DNA of 25,986 nt from Isochrysis galbana (Eukaryota > Haptophyta > Isochrysidales > Isochrysidaceae): positions 6,740,848 to 6,766,833 of the forward strand of contig CM030936.1 of assembly GCA_018136815.1 (NCBI GenBank), given 5' to 3'. This document shows positions 17,675 to 25,986 of this stretch, piece by piece. The position numbers were made by a program, and so were the translations under genes. Each line of letters starts with the position of its first letter. Position 1 is the stretch's first letter. A model generated the notes under the pieces. That model worked only from the letters and a program-made list of their open reading frames with translations. It did not search any database and was not told where the DNA came from.

Positions 17675-18596
17675 CTACGAACGTGAACGAGAACGGGTAC
17701 GACTTGAAGGCAGATCAGGAGGAATACGATTTGACTCTTGAATTCGACGTGGAACTTGATTAGACTGGGGACTTGAACTTGGACTTGAAGAGGAGTCAGT
17801 CTACAGCGGAGTGAGCTTGGGGTTGAACCGGACGGCGGTCGAAAGTGGTGTCGTACGACTCAACTAGATCAGCACAACGCCGAAGCAACTCAATTCGAGA
17901 CTCCCAAGTAGCTTCCGAACGAGGATAGCCGCGCCATTTGACGAGATACTTGAATGAAACTCCATCGCCCTTGCGATCGAGTAACTCTTCGACCAAGTAC
18001 TCATCTTCAGCGAGCGGAGACGAATCGGTGACGGTGAAGTACGGACGAAGATGGGAAATGTGAACTTCATCCTTGACTTGACGATTTTCGAGATCGCGTA
18101 GACGGTAGCGAGTAGCCGAGATGGCTTCTTCTACTCGGTAAGGACCGGAGTAGAGGTATTGAAGTTTGTTGGCGTGGCCAGGGATTCGACGACAAACTCT
18201 GTCTCCTGGTTTGAAGGTAACCCCGAGTTTAGACTTTTGAGAGGCGGAGCGCATCGATTCACGTTAGGCTTCTTGAGTACTTTCGAGGGCGGAACGCCAC
18301 GACTCGAGAAGCTTCTTATTGAGCTCGGTGGCGTAAGTGACGGCATCGGACGGAGGCCGAGATGGAAGCAACTCGAGAACAGGAGCAGGGTCAGCAAGTT
18401 GAGCTGGAAGACGAAGCTCCCGACCAAACAAGATAGCCGCGGGTGACTTGGGTACGACGCGACCGGCGGTCGCTCGCATAGACATGAGAAGAAACGGGAG
18501 GTGGTCGACCCAATGGGCGCCGCCTTCATTGGAGACTCGGGTCATCGTGAGGAGAGTTTGTTGAGCTCCTGGGAGGATCTCTCAAGTCGCGTTCCG
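17675..18596 (-). pseudogene. Ty3/Gypsy chromovirus remnant: integrase C-terminus plus chromodomain
   Basis: Minus strand, 5'-truncated. The upstream part (18545-18264) carries the integrase end motifs HWVDHLPFLLMSMRAT and SPAAILFGRELRLP. The downstream part (18254-17796) has the FKPGDRVCRR and YSGPYRVEEAI segment of the GPY/F module, then a chromodomain with YLVEELLDRK and YLVKWRGYPRSEATWES, including the expected aromatic residues. A Ser/Pro/Arg tail continues in another frame to 17675. It is broken by an in-frame TAA at 18266-18264 and a one-base frameshift near 17800. Reverse transcriptase, RNase H and protease are absent, and sequence upstream of about 18596 is unrelated repeat. A dead copy; the chromodomain would have directed insertion to particular chromatin. 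Confidence 0.88.
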
Positions 18597-18664
18597 TCAA
18601 AAGAGGACCACAATCTGTTTTCTTTTAAGTTATGAACAATATTGGTACAAAACAAGGCTGTGTA

Positions 18665-19345
18665 TAGAAACTTTTTTTTAAAATAAAGTCGCCGTGTTTC
18701 GTTTACGCAGCACATGTGATTACTTGCAATCATTGAGCACGCCGTGCGTATGCGCATCGACTTCCCCCTCGCGAGGGCGCCGTGCGTGCGCATAGAAACT
18801 TTTTTCCCTAAGGCCCACATTAATGTAAAGTAGCCATATACGAGATGTTTCGTTTGCGCAGCACGTGTGATTGCTTACAATCATTGTGCACGCCGTGCGT
18901 ATGCACATCGGCTTCCCCCCCCCCCGCGGGGCGCCGTGCGTGCGCATAGCAACTTCCAGGAAGGTGCACGCCGTGCGTTCACTCTTTCCGCGGGGGGACT
19001 CTGAGCGCGGAGGACGGGCGGAACAAAGTGTGATTGCGTTTCGTTTACGCAGCACATGTGATTACTTGCAATCATTGAGCACGCCGTGCGTATGCGCATC
19101 GACTTCCCCCTCGCGAGGGCGCCGTGCGTGCGCATAGAAACTTTTTTCCTTAAGGCCCACATTAACGTAAAGTAGCCATATACGAGATGTTTCGTTTGCG
19201 CAGCACGTGTGATTGCTTGCAATCATTGTGCACGCCGTGCGTATGCGCATCGGCTTCCCCCCCCGCGGGGCGCCGTGCGTGCGCATAGCAACTTCCAGGA
19301 AGGTGCACGCCGTGCGTTCACTCTTTCCGCGGGGGGACTCTGGAC
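18665..19345. repeat. Tandem two-part repeat, ~344-bp period
   Basis: A ~150-bp unit A (18694-18845) is followed by a ~193-bp relative B (18846-19037), then A' (about 19038-19186) and B' (19187-19345). A and B share the core CGTTTRCGCAGCACRTGTGATT and GCACGCCGTGCGTATGC blocks but differ in their second halves; A' and B' copy A and B closely. A decayed end of another A lies at 18665-18693. The C run inside B varies (C11 at 18915, C8 in B'). Minus-strand open frames giving repeated MRTHGA-type peptides are translation of the repeat. Each half is rich in short palindromes. Confidence 0.85.
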
Positions 19346-19821
19346 GCAGAGGCGGTCGGGAACCGCGGGGGCACCCCTGGGACCGGTGAAAATATTACCG
19401 TATATTGCGAAAACACTAACGTAAACGATCGAGGTCTTGGGGTCTCTCCGCTCCCCCGGGGCCCCCTCCCCCGGGTCCCCTCCTCCCCCTCTCATCGACC
19501 TACCAGAGAGAGACGGCTCCTACTGCCTGCCTCCCTCCTCCCTCCTCGCTCACCCTCCAGCTCTCTCCTCGCCCTCGTCTTCCTCACGATGGTGGCGACT
19601 CGGCGCGCATCGGTACGGTCCTCCGTCCTCTCGTCTCGTGCTCCTGCTCGCTGGTTTCGTTCGACTCGCTCGACACCACTACAATACAACTGTGGAACAT
19701 CTGATCGCTCAATTCTACTGATGTCCCACTATTGACGGAACGACACCTCACGAAATAAATTCGTACACGTCTTTAACGTTATGTGCGAAAACGCTAAGCG
19801 GACACAAAACACCAGTTCACA
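19346..19821. other. Spacer, possible 3' flank of the nuclease-like fragment
   Basis: C/T-rich in the middle (about 19437-19600). A string TGCGAAAACRCTAA recurs at about 19405 and 19785. I see no gene. If the neighbouring fragment is a Fanzor remnant, an associated guide RNA would be expected around its 3' end here, but I cannot identify one. Confidence 0.35.
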
Positions 19822-20279
19822 CTACAGACGTCCCTTTCTCCAAACACCTGAGCATAGATACTGTGGCCTATTTCCGTGACATAATCCTTGGTACCCAGCA
19901 AGCAGCATTTGCATGCACGCTAGTTCATCACGGTCGGTATCAAGCTGTTTTTGAAGAAAAGTAGACATCACGTGACATGGTCCTTCGTGCTCGGCTGCTT
20001 TATGGCACCGAGGGCGACGTGGAGCATCATTGGGTGCGACCTGAAAGATCGCTGCAGCGTCCTGCAGTTTGGATTCCCCACATGGGCACATCGAAGAAGT
20101 GTTGTACTCGTCGAGCACAATCGTCAATCCTCGAGACGCAAGTGCGCGCACAAACTTCTTTTTGGGGAAAGTGTCCCCAAATGACCCATCTCCTATCAGC
20201 ACGATAGTTGTGTTCTTCTCGTCATTCGGGGTGTACGGCTCGCCCTTCTTCCTCTTCTTGATCCCCCAGACTCCGTCTC
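19822..20279 (-). pseudogene. C-terminal fragment resembling a Fanzor/TnpB-type RNA-guided nuclease (zinc finger and RuvC-III)
   Basis: About 150 residues at the end of a minus-strand frame. The order of motifs is TIVLIGDGSFGDTFPKKK, then RGLTIVLDEYNTSSMCPCG (about 20079-20118), then a second Arg/Cys/His cluster (RPRCHKAAEHEGPCH), then DTDRDELACMQMLL (about 19905-19945). This is the layout of the TnpB/Fanzor C-terminus: D-E-x-x-TS-x-x-C-x(1-2)-C-G zinc ribbon followed by a DRD-x-x-A RuvC-III segment carrying the last catalytic Asp. Such proteins are RNA-guided DNA nucleases linked to transposons, known in eukaryotic algae. The RuvC-I and RuvC-II parts and the DNA/RNA-binding N-terminus are missing; the frame continues upstream only as Gly-Glu/Asp repeats from the minisatellite. 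It is therefore probably a truncated relic, or a badly assembled gene. The family call rests on motif order by eye. Confidence 0.5.
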
Positions 20280-21933
20280 CTCCTCCGCCCACGCCGCCAC
20301 CCTCGCCGCCTCCGCCGTCGAAGCCGCCGCCGTCTCCGCCGCCCTCGCCGCCTCCTCCCTCGCCTCCGCCCCCTCCCTCGCCTCCGCCGCCTCCGTCTCC
20401 TCCTCCGCCCACGCCGCCGCCCTCGCCGCCTCCGCCGTCGAGGCCGCCGCCGTCTCCGCCGCCCTCGCCGCCTCCTCCCTCGCCTCCGCCCCCTCCCTCG
20501 CCTCCGCCGCCTCCGTCTCCTCCTCCGCCCACGCCGCCGCCCTCGCCGCCTCCGCCGTCGAGGCCGCCGCCGTCTCCGCCGCCCTCGCCGCCTCCTCCCT
20601 CGCCTCCGCCCCCTCCCTCGCCTCCGCCACCTCCGTCTCCTCCTCCGCCCACGCCGCCCCCCTCGCCGCCTCCGCCGTCGAGGCCGCCGCCGTCTCCGCC
20701 GCCCTCGCCGCCTCCTCCCTCGCCTCCGCCCCCTCCCTCGCCTCCGCCACCTCCGTCTCCTCCTCCGCCCACGCCGCCCCCCTCGCCGCCTCCGCCGTCG
20801 AGGCCGCCGCCGTCTCCGCCGCCCTCGCCGCCTCCTCCCTCGCCTCCGCCCCCTCCCTCGCCTCCGCCGCCTCCGTCTCCTCCTCCGCCCACGCCGCCAC
20901 CCTCGCCGCCTCCGCCGTCGAAGCCGCCGCCGTCTCCGCCGCCCTCGCCGCCTCCTCCCTCGCCTCCGCCGCCCCCGTCTCCTCCTCCGCCCACGCCGCC
21001 ACCCTCGCCACCGCCGCCCTCGAGGCCTCCTCCGTCTCCTCCGCCCTCTCCGCCTCCACCGTCGCCTCCGCCCCCTCCGTCTCCGCCTCCGCCCACACCA
21101 CCACCCTCGCCGCCGCCGCCCTCGAGGCCTCCTCCGTCTCCTCCGCCTTCGCCTCCTCCTCCTTCACCCCCGCCCCCTCCTTCTCCTCCGCCGCCCACGC
21201 CGCCGCCCTCGCCGCCACCGCCCTCGAGGCCTCCTCCGTCTCCTCCGCCTTCGCCTCCTCCTCCTTCACCCCCGCCCCCGCCTTCTCCTCCGCCGCCCAC
21301 GCCACCGCCCTCGCCGCCACCGCCATCGAAGCCTCCGCCGTCTCCTCCGCCCTCGCCGCCTCCACCGTCGCCTCCGCCCCCTCCTTCTCCTCCGCCGCCC
21401 ACGCCACCGCCCTCGCCGCCACCGCCCTCGAGGCCTCCTCCGTCTCCTCCGCCTTCGCCTCCTCCTCCTTCACCCCCGCCCCCGCCTTCTCCTCCGCCGC
21501 CCACGCCACCGCCCTCGCCGCCACCGCCCTCGACGCCTCCGCCGTCTCCTCCGCCATCGCCGCCTCCACCGTCGCCTCCGCCCCCTCCCTCTCCGCCTCC
21601 GCCCACGCCACCGCCCTCGCCGCCACCGCCGTCGAAGCCTCCGCCGTCTCCTCCGCCCTCGCCGCCTCCTCCTTCACCCCCGCCCCCGCCTTCTCCTCCG
21701 CCGCCCACGCCACCGCCCTCGCCGCCACCGCCCTCGACGCCTCCGCCGTCTCCTCCGCCATCGCCGCCTCCACCGTCGCCTCCGCCCCCTCCCTCTCCGC
21801 CTCCGCCCACGCCACCGCCCTCGCCGCCACCGCCGTCGAAGCCTCCGCCGTCTCCTCCGCCCTCGCCGCCTCCTCCGTCACCCCCGCCCCCTCCCTCTCC
21901 TCCGCCGCCCACGCCGCCGCCCTCGCCGCCACC
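20275..21933. repeat. GC-rich minisatellite, left arm (Ser-Pro4 code on plus; Gly4-Glu/Asp on minus)
   Basis: Plus strand is C-rich. The landmark TCGARG recurs every 120 bp from about 20317 to 20917, then every 102 bp from 20917 to 21835 (21019, 21121, 21223, 21325, 21427, 21529, 21631, 21733, 21835). Both periods are multiples of three. In one plus frame it reads SPPPP-type repeats, as in algal hydroxyproline-rich wall or pherophorin proteins, open back to about 20045 but with no ATG. In a minus frame it reads Gly4-Glu/Asp and runs into the nuclease-like fragment. Differences between units fall mostly in the shared wobble column, so they do not tell which strand, if any, codes. Confidence 0.9.
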
Positions 21934-24900
21934 GCCGGCGAAGGAGGAGGCGGCGAAGGCGGTGGAGGGGAGGGGGGTGGTGGAGATGGAGGAGGTGGCG
22001 AGGGCGGCGGCGGCGAAGGCGGCGGCGGCGAGGGGGGCGGAGGAGAGGGCGGTGGCGGCGAAGGCGGTGGTGGCGAGGGTGGTGGTGGAGATGGAGGCGG
22101 TGGTGAAGGCGGCGGTGGAGATGGAGGAGGTGGCGAGGGCGGCGGCGGCGAAGGCGGCGGCGGCGAGGGGGGCGGAGGAGAGGGCGGTGGCGGCGAAGGC
22201 GGTGGTGGCGAGGGTGGTGGTGGAGATGGAGGCGGTGGTGAAGGCGGCGGTGGAGACGGGGGCGGCGGCGAGGGCGGCGGTGGAGACGGAGGCGGTGAAG
22301 GCGGTGGTGGAGAGGGCGGAGGTGGCGAGGGCGGCGGTGGAGACGGCGGAGGCGGCGAAGGGGGCGGCGGCGAGGGCGGCGGCGAGGGCGGCGGCGGCGA
22401 GGGCGGCGGTGGCGAAGGGGGCGGTGGCGAGGGCGGCGGCGGCGAGGGCGGCGGCGGCGAGGGTGGCGGCGGCGACGGCGGCGGCGGCGAGGGAGGTGGC
22501 GGCGAAGGCGGCGGTGGAGATGGAGGTGGAGGAGATGGAGGTGGTGGAGATGGAGGTGGCGGAGAGGGGGGCGGTGGAGAGGGGGGCGGCGGTGAGGGTG
22601 GTGGTGGAGAGGGCGGTGGTGGAGACGGAGGCGGCGGTGACGGCGGTGGGGGCGACGGAGGCGGCGGCGACGGAGGCGGCGGCGAAGGGGGTGGTGGCGA
22701 TGGAGGTGGCGGAGATGGTGGTGGCGGAGATGGAGGTGGCGGAGAGGGGGGCGGCGGTGAGGGTGGTGGTGGAGAGGGCGGTGGTGGAGACGGAGGCGGC
22801 GGTGACGGCGGTGGGGGCGATGGAGGCGGCGGCGAAGGGGGTGGTGGCGATGGAGGAGGCGGCGAGGGCGGTGGTGGAGACGGAGGCGGCGGAGACGGTG
22901 GTGGTGGGGACGGAGGCGGTGGCGAAGGGGGCGGCGGTGAAGGCGGCGGTGGCGAAGGCGGCGGAGGCGAAGGCGGCGGTGGAGACGGAGGAGGCGGCGA
23001 GGGAGGAGGAGGAGAGGGAGGAGGAGGAGAAGGAGGAGGAGGAGAAGGAGGAGGCGGCGAGGGAGGAGGAGGAGAGGGTGGAGGAGGCGAGGGTGGTGGT
23101 GGAGACGGAGGCGGCGGAGACGGTGGAGGTGGCGACGGAGGCGGTGGTGAAGGGGGTGGCGGTGAAGGCGGCGGAGGCGAGGGAGGAGGCGGCGAAGGCG
23201 GAGGTGGAGATGGAGGTGGCGGAGAGGGAGGTGGCGGAGAGGGTGGGGGCGGTGAGGGTGGAGGCGGAGAGGGAGGAGGAGGAGAGGGCGGAGGAGGAGA
23301 AGGAGGAGGAGGAGATGGAGGAGGTGGCGAGGGAGGAGGAGGAGAGGGAGGAGGAGGAGAGGGCGGAGGAGGAGAGGGAGGTGGCGGCGAGGGAGGCGGA
23401 GGCGAGGGAGGAGGAGGAGAGGGCGGCGGCGGTGAGGGCGGAGGCGGTGAAGGTGGCGGCGGAGATGGAGGAGGCGGCGAGGGCGGAGGTGGAGATGGAG
23501 GAGGCGGCGAGGGCGGAGGTGGAGATGGAGGTGGCGGCGAGGGAGGCGGAGGCGAGGGAGGAGGAGGTGAGGGCGGTGGTGGAGATGGAGGAGGCGGCGA
23601 GGGCGGCGGTGGAGATGGAGGTGGCGGCGAGGGAGGCGGAGGCGAGGGCGGCGGTGGTGAGGGCGGAGGCGGAGACGGAGGAGGCGGTGAGGGGGGTGGC
23701 GGAGATGGAGGAGGCGGCGAGGGTGGAGGTGGAGATGGAGGTGGCGGCGAAGGCGGAGGCGGCGAGGGCGGAGGTGGAGATGGAGGAGGCGGCGAGGGCG
23801 GAGGTGGAGATGGAGGTGGCGGCGAGGGAGGCGGAGGCGAGGGCGGCGGTGGTGAGGGTGGAGGCGGAGAGGGTGGTGGCGGAGACGGAGGAGGCGGTGA
23901 GGGGGGTGGCGGAGATGGAGGAGGCGGCGAGGGCGGAGGTGGAGATGGAGGTGGCGGCGAAGGCGGAGGCGGCGAGGGTGGTGGCGGAGACGGAGGAGGC
24001 GGTGATGGAGGAGGCGGCGAGGGCGGAGGTGGAGACGGAGGAGGAGGCGAGGGCGGCGGCGGCGAGGGCGGCGGCGGAGACGGAGGAGGAGGTGAGGGAG
24101 GAGGAGAGGGAGGAGGAGGAGAGGGAGGAGGAGGAGAGGGAGGAGGCGGTGAAGGTGGCGGCGGAGATGGAGGAGGCGGCGAGGGCGGTGGCGGCGAGGG
24201 TGGTGGTGGAGACGGAGGAGGAGGAGAGGGAGGAGGAGGAGAAGGAGGAGGAGGAGAAGGAGGAGGAGGAGAGGGTGGAGGAGGGGAAGGAGGAGGAGGA
24301 GAGGGTGGAGGAGGAGAGGGAGGAGGAGGAGAGGGTGGAGGAGGAGAGGGAGGAGGAGGGGAGGGAGGAGGCGGCGAGGGCGGCGGTGGAGACGGAGGCG
24401 GCGGCGAGGGCGGTGGTGGAGATGGAGGAGGAGGAGATGGAGGCGGCGGCGAGGGCGGCGGTGGAGACGGAGGCGGCGGCGAGGGCGGTGGTGGAGATGG
24501 AGGAGGAGGAGAGGGAGGCGGTGGCGAGGGAGGAGGTGGAGATGGAGGGGGCGGAGATGGAGGAGGTGGCGAGGGCGGAGGTGGAGACGGAGGAGGCGGC
24601 GAGGGAGGAGGCGGCGAGGGCGGCGGCGGAGACGGAGGCGGCGGCGAGGGCGGTGGTGGAGATGGAGGAGGAGGAGAGGGAGGCGGTGGGGAGGGAGGAG
24701 GCGGCGAGGGCGGAGGTGGAGACGGAGGAGGCGGCGAGGGCGGAGGTGGAGACGGAGGAGGCGGCGAGGGAGGAGGCGGCGAGGGCGGCGGCGGAGACGG
24801 AGGCGGCGGCGAGGGCGGTGGTGGAGATGGAGGAGGAGGAGAGGGAGGCGGTGGGGAGGGAGGAGGCGGCGAGGGCGGCGGTGGAGACGGAGGCGGCGGC

Positions 24901-25986
24901 GAGGGCGGTGGTGGAGATGGAGGTGGCGGAGAGGGAGGAGGTGGAGAGGGCGGCGGCGGCGAAGGCGGCGGAGGCGAGGGAGGCGGTGGCGAGGGAGGCG
25001 GAGGCGAGGGGGGCGGCGGTGAGGGTGGAGGCGGCGATGGCGGCGGCGGTGAGGGCGGTGGTGGTGAGGGCGGAGGCGGCGAGGGCGGAGGCGGCGAGGG
25101 CGGCGGCGGTGAGGGAGGCGGAGGCGAGGGCGGCGGCGGTGAGGGAGGAGGCGGAGAGGGCGGTGGCGGAGATGGCGGTGGCGGCGAGGGTGGCGGTGGT
25201 GATGGCGGCGGTGGAGACGGAGGTGGCGGCGACGGCGGAGGCGGCGAGGGCGGCGGTGGAGACGGAGGAGGCGGCGAAGGTGGGGGAGGCGAGGGCGGCG
25301 GCGGCGACGGCGGAGGCGGCGAGGGCGGCGGTGGAGACGGAGGAGGCGGCGAAGGTGGGGGAGGCGAAGGCGGCGGCGGTGAGGGCTGTGGCGGCGAGGG
25401 CGGCGGCGGCGAGGGTGGCGGAGGAGATGGAGGAGGCGGCGAGGGCGGCGGCGGCGAGGGCGGCGGAGGAGATGGAGGAGGCGGTGAGGTGGCGGGCGAA
25501 GGGGAGGAGGAGACGGCGGCGGCGGCGAGGGAGGAGGAGGAGAGGCGGTGGCGGAGATGGCGGTGGCGGCGAGGGTGGCGGTGGCGATGGCGGCGGTGGA
25601 GACGGAGGAGGCGGCGAGGGCGGTGGCGCGACGGCGGAGGCGGCGAGGGCGGCGGTGGAGACGGAGGAGGCGGCGAAGGTGGGGGAGGCGAGGGCGGCGG
25701 CGGCGAGGGCGGCGGTGGAGACGGAGGAGGCGGCGAAGGTGGGGGAGGCGAGGGCGGCGGCGGCGAGGGGCGGCGGCGGCGAGGGCGGAGGCGGCGAGGG
25801 CGGAGGCGGTGAGGGAGGCGGTGGGGAGGGAGGAGGCGGCGAAGGCGGAGGTGGAGATGGAGGTGGCGGAGAGGAGGAGGCGGCGAGGGCGGCGGCGGCG
25901 AGGGCGGCGGAGGAGATGGAGGAGGTGGCAGGGAGGAGAGTGGGCGAGGGAGGAGGCGGTGAGGGCGGGGCGGCGAGGGCGGCGGA
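21934..25986. repeat. GC-rich minisatellite, right arm, 15-bp unit, inverted relative to the left arm
   Basis: From 21934 to the window end the plus strand becomes G-rich, built from 15-bp units of the form GGN GGN GGN GGN GAN with some 12-bp variants. The Gly4-Glu/Asp frame is now on plus and the Ser-Pro4 frame on minus, opposite to the left arm. The GAN codon stays in the same phase at every point I sampled from 21940 to about 25500, then slips near 25510 and again near 25628. Larger blocks are also repeated, for example 24601 onward recurring at 24766 and 25261 onward at 25336. The array continues past the window edge. Strong G-quadruplex potential. Confidence 0.92.

Noticed and set aside
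18720..19286. Repeated small open frames beginning MRTHGA
   Set aside because: Identical peptides come from copies of the tandem repeat; there is no evidence of coding.
20196..21932. 578-codon Ala/Glu-rich minus-strand open frame
   Set aside because: Shadow frame of the minisatellite; it starts at a GTG and ends in non-conserved sequence.
21934..25986. CRISPR-like array
   Set aside because: Units are contiguous 15-bp variants with no spacers, in a eukaryotic context.

Overview
This window looks like nuclear DNA of a GC-rich microalga. Three genes are interrupted by short spliceosomal introns (67-438 nt). One of the 13 introns I could place starts with GC instead of GT, long G/C homopolymers are frequent, and retroelement debris and minisatellites fill the space between genes. 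A haptophyte or a similar secondary-plastid alga fits best, but that is inference from style, not from a marker gene.

Layout. (1) 39-1925 (+): an uninterrupted poly(ADP-ribose) glycohydrolase with a complete catalytic signature. (2) 2237-2739: one copy of a ~0.5-kb dispersed repeat. (3) 2933-5248 (-): a five-exon MATE-family transporter with an N-terminal presequence, convergent with PARG. (4) 5265-8650: the spacer between the divergent MATE and SDR genes. Each gene has a 350-440-bp polypyrimidine tract directly before its ATG. The middle holds a candidate 0.87-kb insertion bounded by 19-bp direct repeats and a cluster of overlapping hairpins. (5) 8652-10939 (+): a five-exon short-chain dehydrogenase/reductase. 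(6) 10940-13886: intergenic DNA with an AT-richer unidentified open frame and a 1.26-kb retroposon-like element. That element's two ends each match another repeat copy in the window (2237-2739 and 6813-6949). (7) 13887-16026 (-): a six-exon NUDT6-type Nudix hydrolase, broken in its last exon by a 100-N assembly gap. (8) 16027-18600: spacer, then a decayed Ty3/Gypsy chromovirus 3' end (integrase C-terminus plus chromodomain) on the minus strand. (9) 18665-19345: a tandem two-part repeat. (10) 19822-20279 (-): a fragment resembling the zinc-finger/RuvC-III end of a Fanzor/TnpB-type nuclease. (11) 20275-25986: a very large GC-rich minisatellite whose strand polarity flips at about 21934.

The four recognisable cellular genes (PARG, MATE, SDR, Nudix) do not form a pathway; they are ordinary neighbours. 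PARG and Nudix both act on nucleotide-type metabolites, but nothing here links them. The items most worth a second look are the Fanzor-like fragment abutting and reading in frame with the minisatellite, the polarity flip and frame retention of that minisatellite, the matched retroposon ends, and the GC-AG intron.
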